A DNA stretch of 8,572 nucleotides, taken from NCBI GenBank assembly GCA_012963565.1, contig DTVJ01000371.1, positions 1 through 8,572 of the forward strand. The letters are read 5' to 3'. The stretch comes from Piscirickettsiaceae bacterium (GTDB lineage Bacteria; Pseudomonadota; Gammaproteobacteria; PS1; Pseudothioglobaceae). Of this stretch, positions 1 through 5,620 are shown one piece after another (positions within the stretch are counted from its first letter, which is position 1; every line of letters begins with the position of its first letter). The translations under genes and the position numbers were made by a program. Below the pieces are notes generated by a model. The model was not told where the DNA came from, searched no databases, and saw only the letters and a list, made by a program, of their open reading frames with translations.

Positions 1-2
1 AA

Positions 3-965
3 TCAAAAACAGCCTTTGAACAAGCATTTATTGATGGTTTAGATACGATGCTTGAGCATGATGAGTTAGGTGTATTTATCCTAGTGCTAGCGAATGCCAT
101 CTTTGATGAGAAACTATGGAAAGTTCTCAAACCTAAATTAGCCAAAAAATTTGAAATATTAAAAAATCAGCCAGCCACTGGTGCGCCCGATGATGTGAAT
201 GTATTCAACCAATTAAAGCAGATTGATCTAAATACATTGGAAGTTACCAAATGGCGTGAAATAGGTGGCTTTGAGTTGCAATACAATCCCCTTAGGGCAC
301 TACGCCCTCAACGTATGTCCAATACCCAAACCAAGGGCATGAGTACGGATTTTGATCAAAATGGATTTAACTTCAATAAGCCATTTTTACAAAAAGAGGT
401 TTTTTGGCAAGGCGAGTTTTTTAATAAGCCCATCTCTCTTTTATACAACAAATTTCCCTTTGCTAATTTACATGGATTAATTGTTGTTGAACCCAAAAAA
501 GAACATGCACAACTACTCACTTACGACCTACATCAATTTGCTTGGATGATGGCAAATGCTGTGTCCATTGGTATTAAAGGTTTTACACTGGCTTATAATT
601 CCTATGGTGCCTACGCCTCAGTCAATCATTTTCATCTGCAGTGTTTTGTTAGAGAAAAGCCACTACCTATTGAAAATAATCAAAAATATCCATTGGTTAA
701 TTACTGGTTTGACAGTATTAGTGATGCTTGGGATTTTATCGAAGCATTACATAGAGATTCACAACCATACAACTTAATCTATCGAGATAATAAGATTTTG
801 TGCATTGTTCGTCAGCGTCAAGATAATTACACGCATTCAGACTGGACTGCGGGCTATGCTTGGTATGAAGTTTGTGGTGGTGTTGGCACGTTTAATTTAG
901 ACGATTTTAACAATCTTACCGAGGTCGATTTAAAAGATGAACTGCTTAAACTAAAAATAATTTAG
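3..965 (+). CDS. HIT-superfamily nucleotidyltransferase/phosphorylase-like protein, 5' end outside window
   Basis: The first ATG is at 48, but the frame stays open back to the window edge and the 15 codons before it read like protein (FEQAFIDGLDTMLEH), so I treat this as the 3' part of a longer gene. Counting from the ATG at 48, residues 184-200 contain NSYGAYASVNHFHLQ. This is the H-x-H-x-Q active-site signature of the GalT/Ap4A-phosphorylase branch of the HIT superfamily, with H194, H196 and Q198. By family analogy the second histidine would be the nucleotidylated one. The wording around it resembles plant VTC2 and animal GDPGP1 GDP-hexose phosphorylases (N-S-x-G-A-x-A-S/T-x-N-H-x-H). An upstream block LLYNKFPFANLHGLIVV (131-147) matches the strand that precedes the active site in such enzymes. 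The substrate cannot be told from sequence: a nucleotide-sugar or dinucleotide phosphorylase is inferred. No neighbour in the window suggests a pathway. Confidence 0.6.
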   Translation, partial: SKTAFEQAFIDGLDTMLEHDELGVFILVLANAIFDEKLWKVLKPKLAKKFEILKNQPATGAPDDVNVFNQLKQIDLNTLEVTKWREIGGFELQYNPLRALRPQRMSNTQTKGMSTDFDQNGFNFNKPFLQKEVFWQGEFFNKPISLLYNKFPFANLHGLIVVEPKKEHAQLLTYDLHQFAWMMANAVSIGIKGFTLAYNSYGAYASVNHFHLQCFVREKPLPIENNQKYPLVNYWFDSISDAWDFIEALHRDSQPYNLIYRDNKILCIVRQRQDNYTHSDWTAGYAWYEVCGGVGTFNLDDFNNLTEVDLKDELLKLKII

Positions 966-1005
966 AAAATTATTCAATTATTGTAATATAGCGTTCATTT
1001 TGTAC

Positions 1006-1011
1006 TATAAT
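1006..1011 (+). promoter_or_regulatory. Candidate -10 box upstream of glyQ leader
   Basis: A perfect TATAAT lies 40 bases after the stop of the first gene. The best -35 partner is poor: TTGTAA at 981-986, which leaves a long 19-base spacer. If used, transcription would begin near 1018, just at the first inverted repeat of the gap. A TATAAT is not rare in DNA this AT-rich, so the call rests mainly on its position ahead of structured sequence. Confidence 0.3.
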
Positions 1012-1050
1012 TTTAGAATCATTAAAATCCTTCATTTTTTTAATGATACG

Positions 1051-1099
1051 ACTAAAAAGCTTTTTATCTCCTCCATATACGTTTCGATTGCTTTTTAGT
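1051..1099 (+). repeat. 10-base perfect inverted repeat with overlapping 14-base palindrome
   Basis: ACTAAAAAGC at 1051-1060 is the exact reverse complement of GCTTTTTAGT at 1090-1099. The left arm also overlaps the palindrome TAAAAAGCTTTTTA at 1053-1066. The GCTTTTT element therefore occurs twice (1059-1065 and 1090-1096), and both copies can pair with the same AAAAAGC. The arrangement could allow alternative pairings or bind a dimeric protein. Low-complexity A/T runs make chance a real alternative. Confidence 0.45.
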
Positions 1100-1100
1100 T

Positions 1101-1149
1101 TAGGGGCCTAACTTAATTCTTCCCGGTTTTGATTAAAGCCCCTATTTTT
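1101..1149 (+). terminator. Terminator-like hairpin upstream of glyQ
   Basis: TAGGGGC (1101-1107) pairs with GCCCCTA (1138-1144). Inside it TTAATT (1113-1118) can pair with GATTAA (1131-1136), including one G-U pair, across an uneven internal loop. TTTTT follows at 1145-1149. This is the only G/C-rich stem in an AT-rich gap and it lies 80 bases before the glyQ start. It may end transcription from the gene on the left, end a small RNA, or attenuate glyQ. Confidence 0.45.
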
Positions 1150-1228
1150 AACTTTTCTTACCCTTTTAAATAAGTCCTTAAGGCTACATTGATGCGGTAA
1201 AATTTTTGTTATTTTTCATTGATTTCGT

Positions 1229-2125
1229 ATGTCAATATCAGACTTAGATGCAACCGTATCATTTCAAAACTTAATCTTAAAATTACAGTCTTTTTGGGCA
1301 TCAAAAGGTTGCGCCTTGCTGCAACCCTTTGATATGGAAATGGGTGCTGGTACCTTTCATCCAGCCACCTTTTTAAGAGCCATTGGTCCAGAGCCATGGA
1401 AAGCTGCTTATGTTCAGCCTTCCCGTCGCCCTACCGATGGTCGCTATGGTGAAAATCCTAATCGCTTAGGGCATTACTATCAATTTCAAGTACTACTTAA
1501 GCCATCACCAAAAAACATTCAAGATCTTTATTTGGAATCTTTAACTGAAATTGGTATTGATCTTACCATGCATGATGTGCGCTTCGTGGAAGACAACTGG
1601 GAATCACCAACACTCGGTGCTTGGGGTTTGGGTTGGGAGATTTGGCTGAACGGCATGGAAGTGAGTCAGTTTACGTATTTTCAGCAAATAGGTGGTCTAG
1701 CTTGTAAACCAGTGTCCGGTGAGCTTACTTATGGATTAGAGCGTTTAGCCATGTATCTTCAAGGGGTTGATAGTGTATTTGATCTAGTATGGGTTGAAGG
1801 TGTAAGTTATCGTGATGTATTCCATCAAAATGAAGTAGAACAATCAAAGTACAATTTTGAAATCGCTGATACTGAAGTATTATTTAGACAATTTGACGAA
1901 GCGGAGGCCATGAACGAAAAGTTGATTGAAGAATCTTTATCCTACCCTGCTTATGAACAAGTGATGAAGGCATCACATTTATTTAACTTACTCGATGCAC
2001 GTCACGCCATCAGTGTAACTGACCGTGCAAGATTTATTCGTCGAGTACGCGCTATGAGTCAAAAAGTCGCACAAACTTATTATGATTCTCGAGAGGCATT
2101 AGGCTTCCCAATGGTAAAAAAATAA
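1229..2125 (+). CDS. glyQ: Glycyl-tRNA synthetase alpha subunit
   Basis: GlyQ is the alpha chain of the tetrameric (alpha2beta2) class II glycyl-tRNA synthetase found in most bacteria. It carries the catalytic site for glycyl-adenylate formation and aminoacylation of tRNA-Gly in the cytoplasm. The protein is 298 residues, near the 303 of E. coli, and is collinear with it from the first residues (FQNLILKLQSFWASKGC) to the end (SREALGFPM). Hallmark blocks are present, such as YVQPSRRPTDGRYGENPNR, FVEDNWESPTLGAWGLGWE and LERLAMYLQGVDSVFDLVW. The start is fixed: an in-frame TGA lies at 1220-1222 and the ATG at 1229 is the first start codon after it. No Shine-Dalgarno site is visible before it. 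The beta-subunit gene glyS, which normally follows directly, is absent here; a YqaA-type membrane gene follows after 9 bases instead. The structured region at 1018-1149 may regulate it. Confidence 0.97.
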   Translation: MSISDLDATVSFQNLILKLQSFWASKGCALLQPFDMEMGAGTFHPATFLRAIGPEPWKAAYVQPSRRPTDGRYGENPNRLGHYYQFQVLLKPSPKNIQDLYLESLTEIGIDLTMHDVRFVEDNWESPTLGAWGLGWEIWLNGMEVSQFTYFQQIGGLACKPVSGELTYGLERLAMYLQGVDSVFDLVWVEGVSYRDVFHQNEVEQSKYNFEIADTEVLFRQFDEAEAMNEKLIEESLSYPAYEQVMKASHLFNLLDARHAISVTDRARFIRRVRAMSQKVAQTYYDSREALGFPMVKK

Positions 2126-2134
2126 TCAATTTGT

Positions 2135-2713
2135 ATGCGGATTTTTTCTAAACTTTATCATAAATCACTAGATTGGGCTCAGAGTAAATACGCCATTTAC
2201 TGGCTGTCTATTATTAGCTTTTTAGAAGCATTCGTATTGCCATATCCGCCACCTGATGTAATTTTGGCACCGATGTCACTCAAACAACCTAATAAGGCGT
2301 ACCACTATGCACTAATTTGTACACTGGCTTCTGTGTTAGGCGGTGTAGGTGGTTACTTAATTGGTGTTTACGCTTATGATTTCCTCTTGCCTTTTCTGCA
2401 AGAGTTGAACTATTTGCCTATTTTAGATAAGGCTAAGATTTGGTTTGCTGATTACGGCATTTGGGTAATAGCAGTTGCAGGCTTTAGCCCAATTCCTTAT
2501 AAAATATTCACCATTGCCGCAGGCGTATTATCAATGGCATTATTGCCTTTTGTACTGATTTCATTAATAGCACGTGGTGCACGGTATTATTTAGTGGCTT
2601 TTTTGGTCAAAAAATTTGGCCATCAAGCAGACCATTGGCTCAAAAAACACATTGATCGCCTGGGCTATATTTTGATTGCTATTGTTATTTTAGGGATTTG
2701 GTATGTGGGTTAA
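2135..2713 (+). CDS. YqaA-type DedA/VTT-superfamily inner membrane protein
   Basis: This is a 192-residue hydrophobic protein of the DedA/VTT (SNARE-associated) superfamily, YqaA branch, probably in the inner membrane. DedA relatives are linked to lipid-carrier or phospholipid flipping and envelope homeostasis; the role of YqaA itself is not settled. Visible features are E31 before a proline-rich re-entrant segment (VLPYPPPD, 34-41), a glycine-rich membrane segment (LGGVGGYLIG, 68-77), the GFSPIPYK block (116-123) that corresponds to the second re-entrant loop, further hydrophobic stretches around 124-155, and a final membrane span at about 176-190. The ATG at 2135 starts 9 bases after glyQ and has no clear ribosome site, so translation may depend on readthrough from glyQ. 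Its end overlaps the next lipoprotein gene by 11 bases. In other gammaproteobacteria I recall yqaA genes near pcm and nlpD, which fits the neighbour downstream. Confidence 0.85.
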   Translation: MRIFSKLYHKSLDWAQSKYAIYWLSIISFLEAFVLPYPPPDVILAPMSLKQPNKAYHYALICTLASVLGGVGGYLIGVYAYDFLLPFLQELNYLPILDKAKIWFADYGIWVIAVAGFSPIPYKIFTIAAGVLSMALLPFVLISLIARGARYYLVAFLVKKFGHQADHWLKKHIDRLGYILIAIVILGIWYVG

Positions 2714-3236
2714 GTTATTAAGTGTTACTGTTACCTCTATTGCGCTTAGTGGTTGCTTTTCATCTTCACCTAAACCAGCGGTAATTATTGTTGAAAAATC
2801 AATCAATCAACAAAACATTGACCAAACACGCCTTGCAAGTAACGCCATACTCAGTAAAAAAACCAACAATATATTGATAAAAAAGAAGTCTTCTACAAAG
2901 AGTTGGTCTATTCCAGTTACGGGTAAAGTCATCAAAACCTTTTCAAAACAGCATTTAGGCCTAACCTTTGATACCAAGCCGGGTCAGACAGTACACGCTA
3001 TTCGTGATGGCATAGTGGTCTATAGTGGTGACAAAATGAAAAGTCATGGCAAGATGATTATCATCAAACATCCATTGGGTTTTTACAGCTCCTACATTCA
3101 CAACCAAAGTCTTAAAGTAGCAGATGGTGACCAAGTTAAAAAAGGGCAAATCATTGCCTTGACGGGTGAGTCGTCTTTTTACTTTGAAATGAAAAAATTT
3201 AAAGCGCCGATTAATCCTCTTAAGTATTTGAAATAA
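2703..3236 (+). CDS. NlpD/EnvC-like lipoprotein with degenerate LytM (M23) domain
   Basis: The protein of 177 residues begins with a lipoprotein signal peptide ending in the lipobox LSGC, with C18 as the lipidated residue. A low-complexity, Lys/Asn/Ser-rich linker (19-66) carries no LysM domain. A LytM/M23 domain runs from about 68 to 177 (WSIPVTGKVIKTF, AIRDGIVVYSGD, HGKMIIIKHPLG, DGDQVKKGQIIALTG, INPLKYLK). The zinc site is damaged: the usual H-x-G-x-D reads H84-L-G-L-T88, and the usual H-x-H before FE reads S158-F-Y160. H133 in YIHN is kept. By analogy with NlpD and EnvC, which lack activity but switch on periplasmic N-acetylmuramoyl-L-alanine amidases during cell separation, this is probably an amidase activator and not a peptidase. 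At 177 residues it is much shorter than E. coli NlpD. AGGGA at 2692-2696 is a reasonable ribosome site. The 11-base overlap with the yqaA-like gene suggests co-expression. Confidence 0.87.
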   Translation: MWVKLLSVTVTSIALSGCFSSSPKPAVIIVEKSINQQNIDQTRLASNAILSKKTNNILIKKKSSTKSWSIPVTGKVIKTFSKQHLGLTFDTKPGQTVHAIRDGIVVYSGDKMKSHGKMIIIKHPLGFYSSYIHNQSLKVADGDQVKKGQIIALTGESSFYFEMKKFKAPINPLKYLK

Positions 3237-3258
3237 TGACATAAAGGTCAGTTAAAAT
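3228..3258 (+). promoter_or_regulatory. Weak candidate promoter for the mscS-miaB-phoH-mnmA-hflD cluster
   Basis: TTGAAA at 3228-3233 resembles a -35 box and TAAAAT at 3253-3258 a -10 box, but the 19-base spacer is longer than usual. Between them lies TGACATAAAGGTCA (3237-3250), whose 4-base ends (TGAC and GTCA) are complementary. It is the only non-coding gap (28 bases) before a run of five closely packed genes, so a promoter here would make sense. Confidence 0.22.
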
Positions 3259-3264
3259 AACGCT

Positions 3265-4290
3265 ATGAATGAATTTTTACAAAATATGACGCCCTACCAA
3301 ACTGTGGGTATTTTATTTGTTGTTGCCTTAATCGCACACGCTGTACTGGGCTTTATCCTTAAAAAAATTATTAGTCACACTGACAAAACCAAAAATCGAT
3401 GGGACGATCATTTGATTGATGCAGTTTCTACGCCGCTAAAAGCGCTGATTTGGTTTGGCTGGATTTATCTTTCTATTGATGCTTTTAAAGAGCAAATCGA
3501 AGCATTCAACAAAGTGGTTGAATATATTGATATTGCGCCTATCTTTATTATTACTTGGGGTGTAGTTCGAGTGGTCTCTGGTGTTGAGGCTTATATGCTC
3601 GAGAGCGACACCAATGTTGATAATGACTCAGTCAGACTCATGACTCGTCTACTCAAAATCCTCATTATTATTGCCATTGCACTGGGTATTGCTCAGTTTT
3701 TAGGTTTTTCAATTTCTAGCTTGCTAACCTTTGGTGGTGTAGGCGGTATTGTGATGGGCTTTGCCGCAAAAGATATGTTGTCTAATATCTTTGGTGGTTT
3801 AATGATACAAATGGACAAGCCTTTTTCAACCGGTGATTGGATTCGTTCTAGTAAGTTTGAAGGCACGGTTGAAAAAATCGGCTGGCGTATGACACGTATT
3901 CGTACTTTTAGCAAAAACCCAGTTTATATCCCCAACTCTATTTTTGCCTCTATTCCAATTGAAACGCCATCACGAATGACCAATCGTCGTATCAAAGAAG
4001 TGATTGGTATTCGCTATGATGACATTGAACAACTGCCTGCTATTGTTAATGAAATAGAAACCTTGCTACAAGAACACAAAGACATTGATCATTCTGAATC
4101 AGTGCGTGTTTACTTTGAATACTTTAACGCTTCATCGCTCGACATTACAGTTTATGCCTTTACCAATGCTACTAGAAAGAGTGCTTATCAAAAGGTTAAA
4201 CAACAAATCTTGCTCGACATTGCATCGATTATTGCCAAACATAAGGCAGAGATTGCCTACCCAACTCAAACACTACATATTCAAAAGTAA
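3265..4290 (+). CDS. MscS-family mechanosensitive channel, YnaI-like
   Basis: The gene encodes a 341-residue inner membrane channel subunit, expected to form a heptamer that opens under membrane tension and releases solutes on hypo-osmotic shock. Length and sequence follow E. coli YnaI (343 residues) closely, especially LLTFGGVGGIVMGFAAKD, FSTGDWIRS, TVEKIGWR, the PNSIFASI block and SRMTNRRI. Hydrophobic segments lie at about 12-34, 57-72, 89-108 and 126-145, with the pore-lining glycine/alanine-rich helix at about 151-183. That makes five segments, as in YnaI, and not the three of MscS itself. The beta domain follows at about 184-240, and the alpha/beta C-terminal domain ends in AYPTQTLHIQ. 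The ATG at 3265 gives the family's normal N-terminus. The stop shares one base with the miaB start (TAATG), so the two are probably coupled. Nothing about the gene looks transferred. Confidence 0.92.
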   Translation: MNEFLQNMTPYQTVGILFVVALIAHAVLGFILKKIISHTDKTKNRWDDHLIDAVSTPLKALIWFGWIYLSIDAFKEQIEAFNKVVEYIDIAPIFIITWGVVRVVSGVEAYMLESDTNVDNDSVRLMTRLLKILIIIAIALGIAQFLGFSISSLLTFGGVGGIVMGFAAKDMLSNIFGGLMIQMDKPFSTGDWIRSSKFEGTVEKIGWRMTRIRTFSKNPVYIPNSIFASIPIETPSRMTNRRIKEVIGIRYDDIEQLPAIVNEIETLLQEHKDIDHSESVRVYFEYFNASSLDITVYAFTNATRKSAYQKVKQQILLDIASIIAKHKAEIAYPTQTLHIQK

Positions 4291-5615
4291 TGTCACTTTC
4301 TAAATTACACATTCGCACTTTTGGGTGCCAGATGAATGAGTACGACTCTAACAAGATGAGTGATGTACTCAAGCATTCACACGGTTTAGAGCTCACAGAT
4401 GATGCGCTTGAAGCCGATGTACTACTACTCAATACTTGCTCCATTCGTGAAAAAGCCCAAGAAAAATTATTTCATCAACTAGGACGCTGGCGCAAACTTA
4501 AAGATAAAAATCCCAACTTAGTAATTGGTGTAGGTGGTTGTGTAGCTTCACAAGAAGGTGAATTAATTTTAAAGCGTGCACCCTATGTCGATATGATTTT
4601 TGGCCCACAAACCTTACATCGACTACCCAATATGCTAAACGATGCCTTAAGTGACAAGCAAGTGAGTATTGATGTGTCTTTCCCAGAAATTGAGAAATTT
4701 GACTATCTGCCAGAACCAGAAACTAATGGTGTGACTGCTTTTGTTACCATCATGGAAGGTTGTAGTAAATACTGTACTTTTTGTGTGGTGCCTTATACTC
4801 GTGGCGAAGAAGTATCGCGCCCGTTTAACGATGTGATTAAAGAAGTGCAAATTTTAGCTGATCAAGGCGTGAGAGAAGTTAACCTACTCGGGCAAAATGT
4901 TAATGCTTATCAAGGTTTAATGGATGATGGTGAAGTTTCTGACTTGGCACTACTAATCAACATTGTGGCGCAAATTGAGGGGATTGATCGAATTCGCTAT
5001 ACCACCTCACACCCAGTTGAATTTAGTGACAGTTTAATACAAGCCTATGCTGAAGTGCCTGAGCTAGTATCACATCTACACCTACCAATCCAGAGTGGTT
5101 CTGATAAGATTTTGACGCTAATGAAGCGTGGTCATACTGCCATTGAATACAAATCAAAAATTAGAAAATTACGCGAAATTCGCCCAGATATTTCAATATC
5201 TTCTGACTTTATTATCGGCTTCCCTGGGGAGAATGAAAGCGATTTTAACAACACTATGGCACTCATTAACGATATTGGTTTTGATAAATCTTTTAGCTTT
5301 ATCTATTCCGCACGTCCTGGCACACCAGCGGCCAGCTACCCTGATGATGTGGATATGGAAGTTAAAAAACAACGCCTAGCTTTACTGCAAAAAACCATCG
5401 ACGAAAGTACTGAGACAATTTCAAAAGCAATGATTGGTAGCGTACAAAAAGTCTTAGTTGAAAATAAAGCCAAAAAAGATGACAACCTATTTGGCCGTAC
5501 TGAAAACATGCGCAATATGCACTTCAAGGGTGACGAATCTCTAATTGGTCAAATTATCGATGTTAAGATTACTGGTGCACGTGGCAACTCCTTAATGGGA
5601 GAGTTGGTACAATAA
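4290..5615 (+). CDS. miaB: tRNA (N6-isopentenyladenosine(37)-C2)-methylthiotransferase MiaB
   Basis: MiaB is a radical-SAM methylthiotransferase that converts i6A37 to ms2i6A37 in tRNAs reading codons that begin with U. The 441-residue protein has the full family layout. The N-terminal UPF0004 domain contributes C13 (TFGCQMNEYDS), C50 (LNTCSIREKA) and C84 (VGGCVASQEG), which bind the auxiliary [4Fe-4S] cluster. The radical-SAM motif C158-SKY-C162-TF-C165 binds the SAM cluster. A C-terminal TRAM domain lies at about 375-440. Length matches the family (E. coli 474, many others about 440). The ATG overlaps the last base of the mscS stop and has no clear Shine-Dalgarno site. phoH follows after 5 bases; the miaB-ybeZ order is conserved in gammaproteobacteria. 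The partner enzyme MiaA, which makes i6A, is not in the window. Confidence 0.97.
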   Translation: MSLSKLHIRTFGCQMNEYDSNKMSDVLKHSHGLELTDDALEADVLLLNTCSIREKAQEKLFHQLGRWRKLKDKNPNLVIGVGGCVASQEGELILKRAPYVDMIFGPQTLHRLPNMLNDALSDKQVSIDVSFPEIEKFDYLPEPETNGVTAFVTIMEGCSKYCTFCVVPYTRGEEVSRPFNDVIKEVQILADQGVREVNLLGQNVNAYQGLMDDGEVSDLALLINIVAQIEGIDRIRYTTSHPVEFSDSLIQAYAEVPELVSHLHLPIQSGSDKILTLMKRGHTAIEYKSKIRKLREIRPDISISSDFIIGFPGENESDFNNTMALINDIGFDKSFSFIYSARPGTPAASYPDDVDMEVKKQRLALLQKTIDESTETISKAMIGSVQKVLVENKAKKDDNLFGRTENMRNMHFKGDESLIGQIIDVKITGARGNSLMGELVQ

Positions 5616-5620
5616 GTATT

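Larger units (their letters stand above)
1018..1149 (+). ncRNA. Candidate small RNA or glyQ leader with three stem-loops
   Basis: This is the structured part of the 263-base gap before glyQ. Three complementary pairs are visible in order: ATCATTAAAA (1018-1027) with TTTTAATGAT (1038-1047); ACTAAAAAGC (1051-1060) with GCTTTTTAGT (1090-1099); and TAGGGGC (1101-1107) with GCCCCTA (1138-1144), followed by TTTTT. The second stem would hold a loop at 1061-1089 that presents CUCCUCC (1068-1074), which is complementary to a Shine-Dalgarno sequence. A TATAAT box sits just upstream. This matches a discrete transcript of about 130 bases ending in an intrinsic terminator, or an attenuated leader of glyQ. 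I do not recognise it as a known RNA family; it has no T-box core motif, tRNA, 6S or SRP RNA signature that I can see. Confidence 0.3.

Noticed and set aside
1018..1149. T-box riboswitch for glyQ
   Set aside because: No T-box core sequence or anti-terminator layout seen, and T-boxes are essentially a Gram-positive feature.
1198..1203. TAAAAT as a -10 box directly before glyQ
   Set aside because: No acceptable -35 at 16-18 bases upstream; such hexamers are common in this AT-rich gap.
1209..1397. Minus-strand frame of 62 codons over the glyQ start
   Set aside because: Shadow of the strongly conserved glyQ coding sequence; no family resemblance.
2961..3242. Minus-strand frame of 93 codons over the lipoprotein gene
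   Set aside because: Antisense shadow of the LytM domain region, whose + strand protein is clearly recognisable.
3237..3250. TGACATAAAGGTCA as a CRP-like or other operator
   Set aside because: Only four complementary bases at each end and no fit to the TGTGA-N6-TCACA pattern; kept only as a remark within the candidate promoter.
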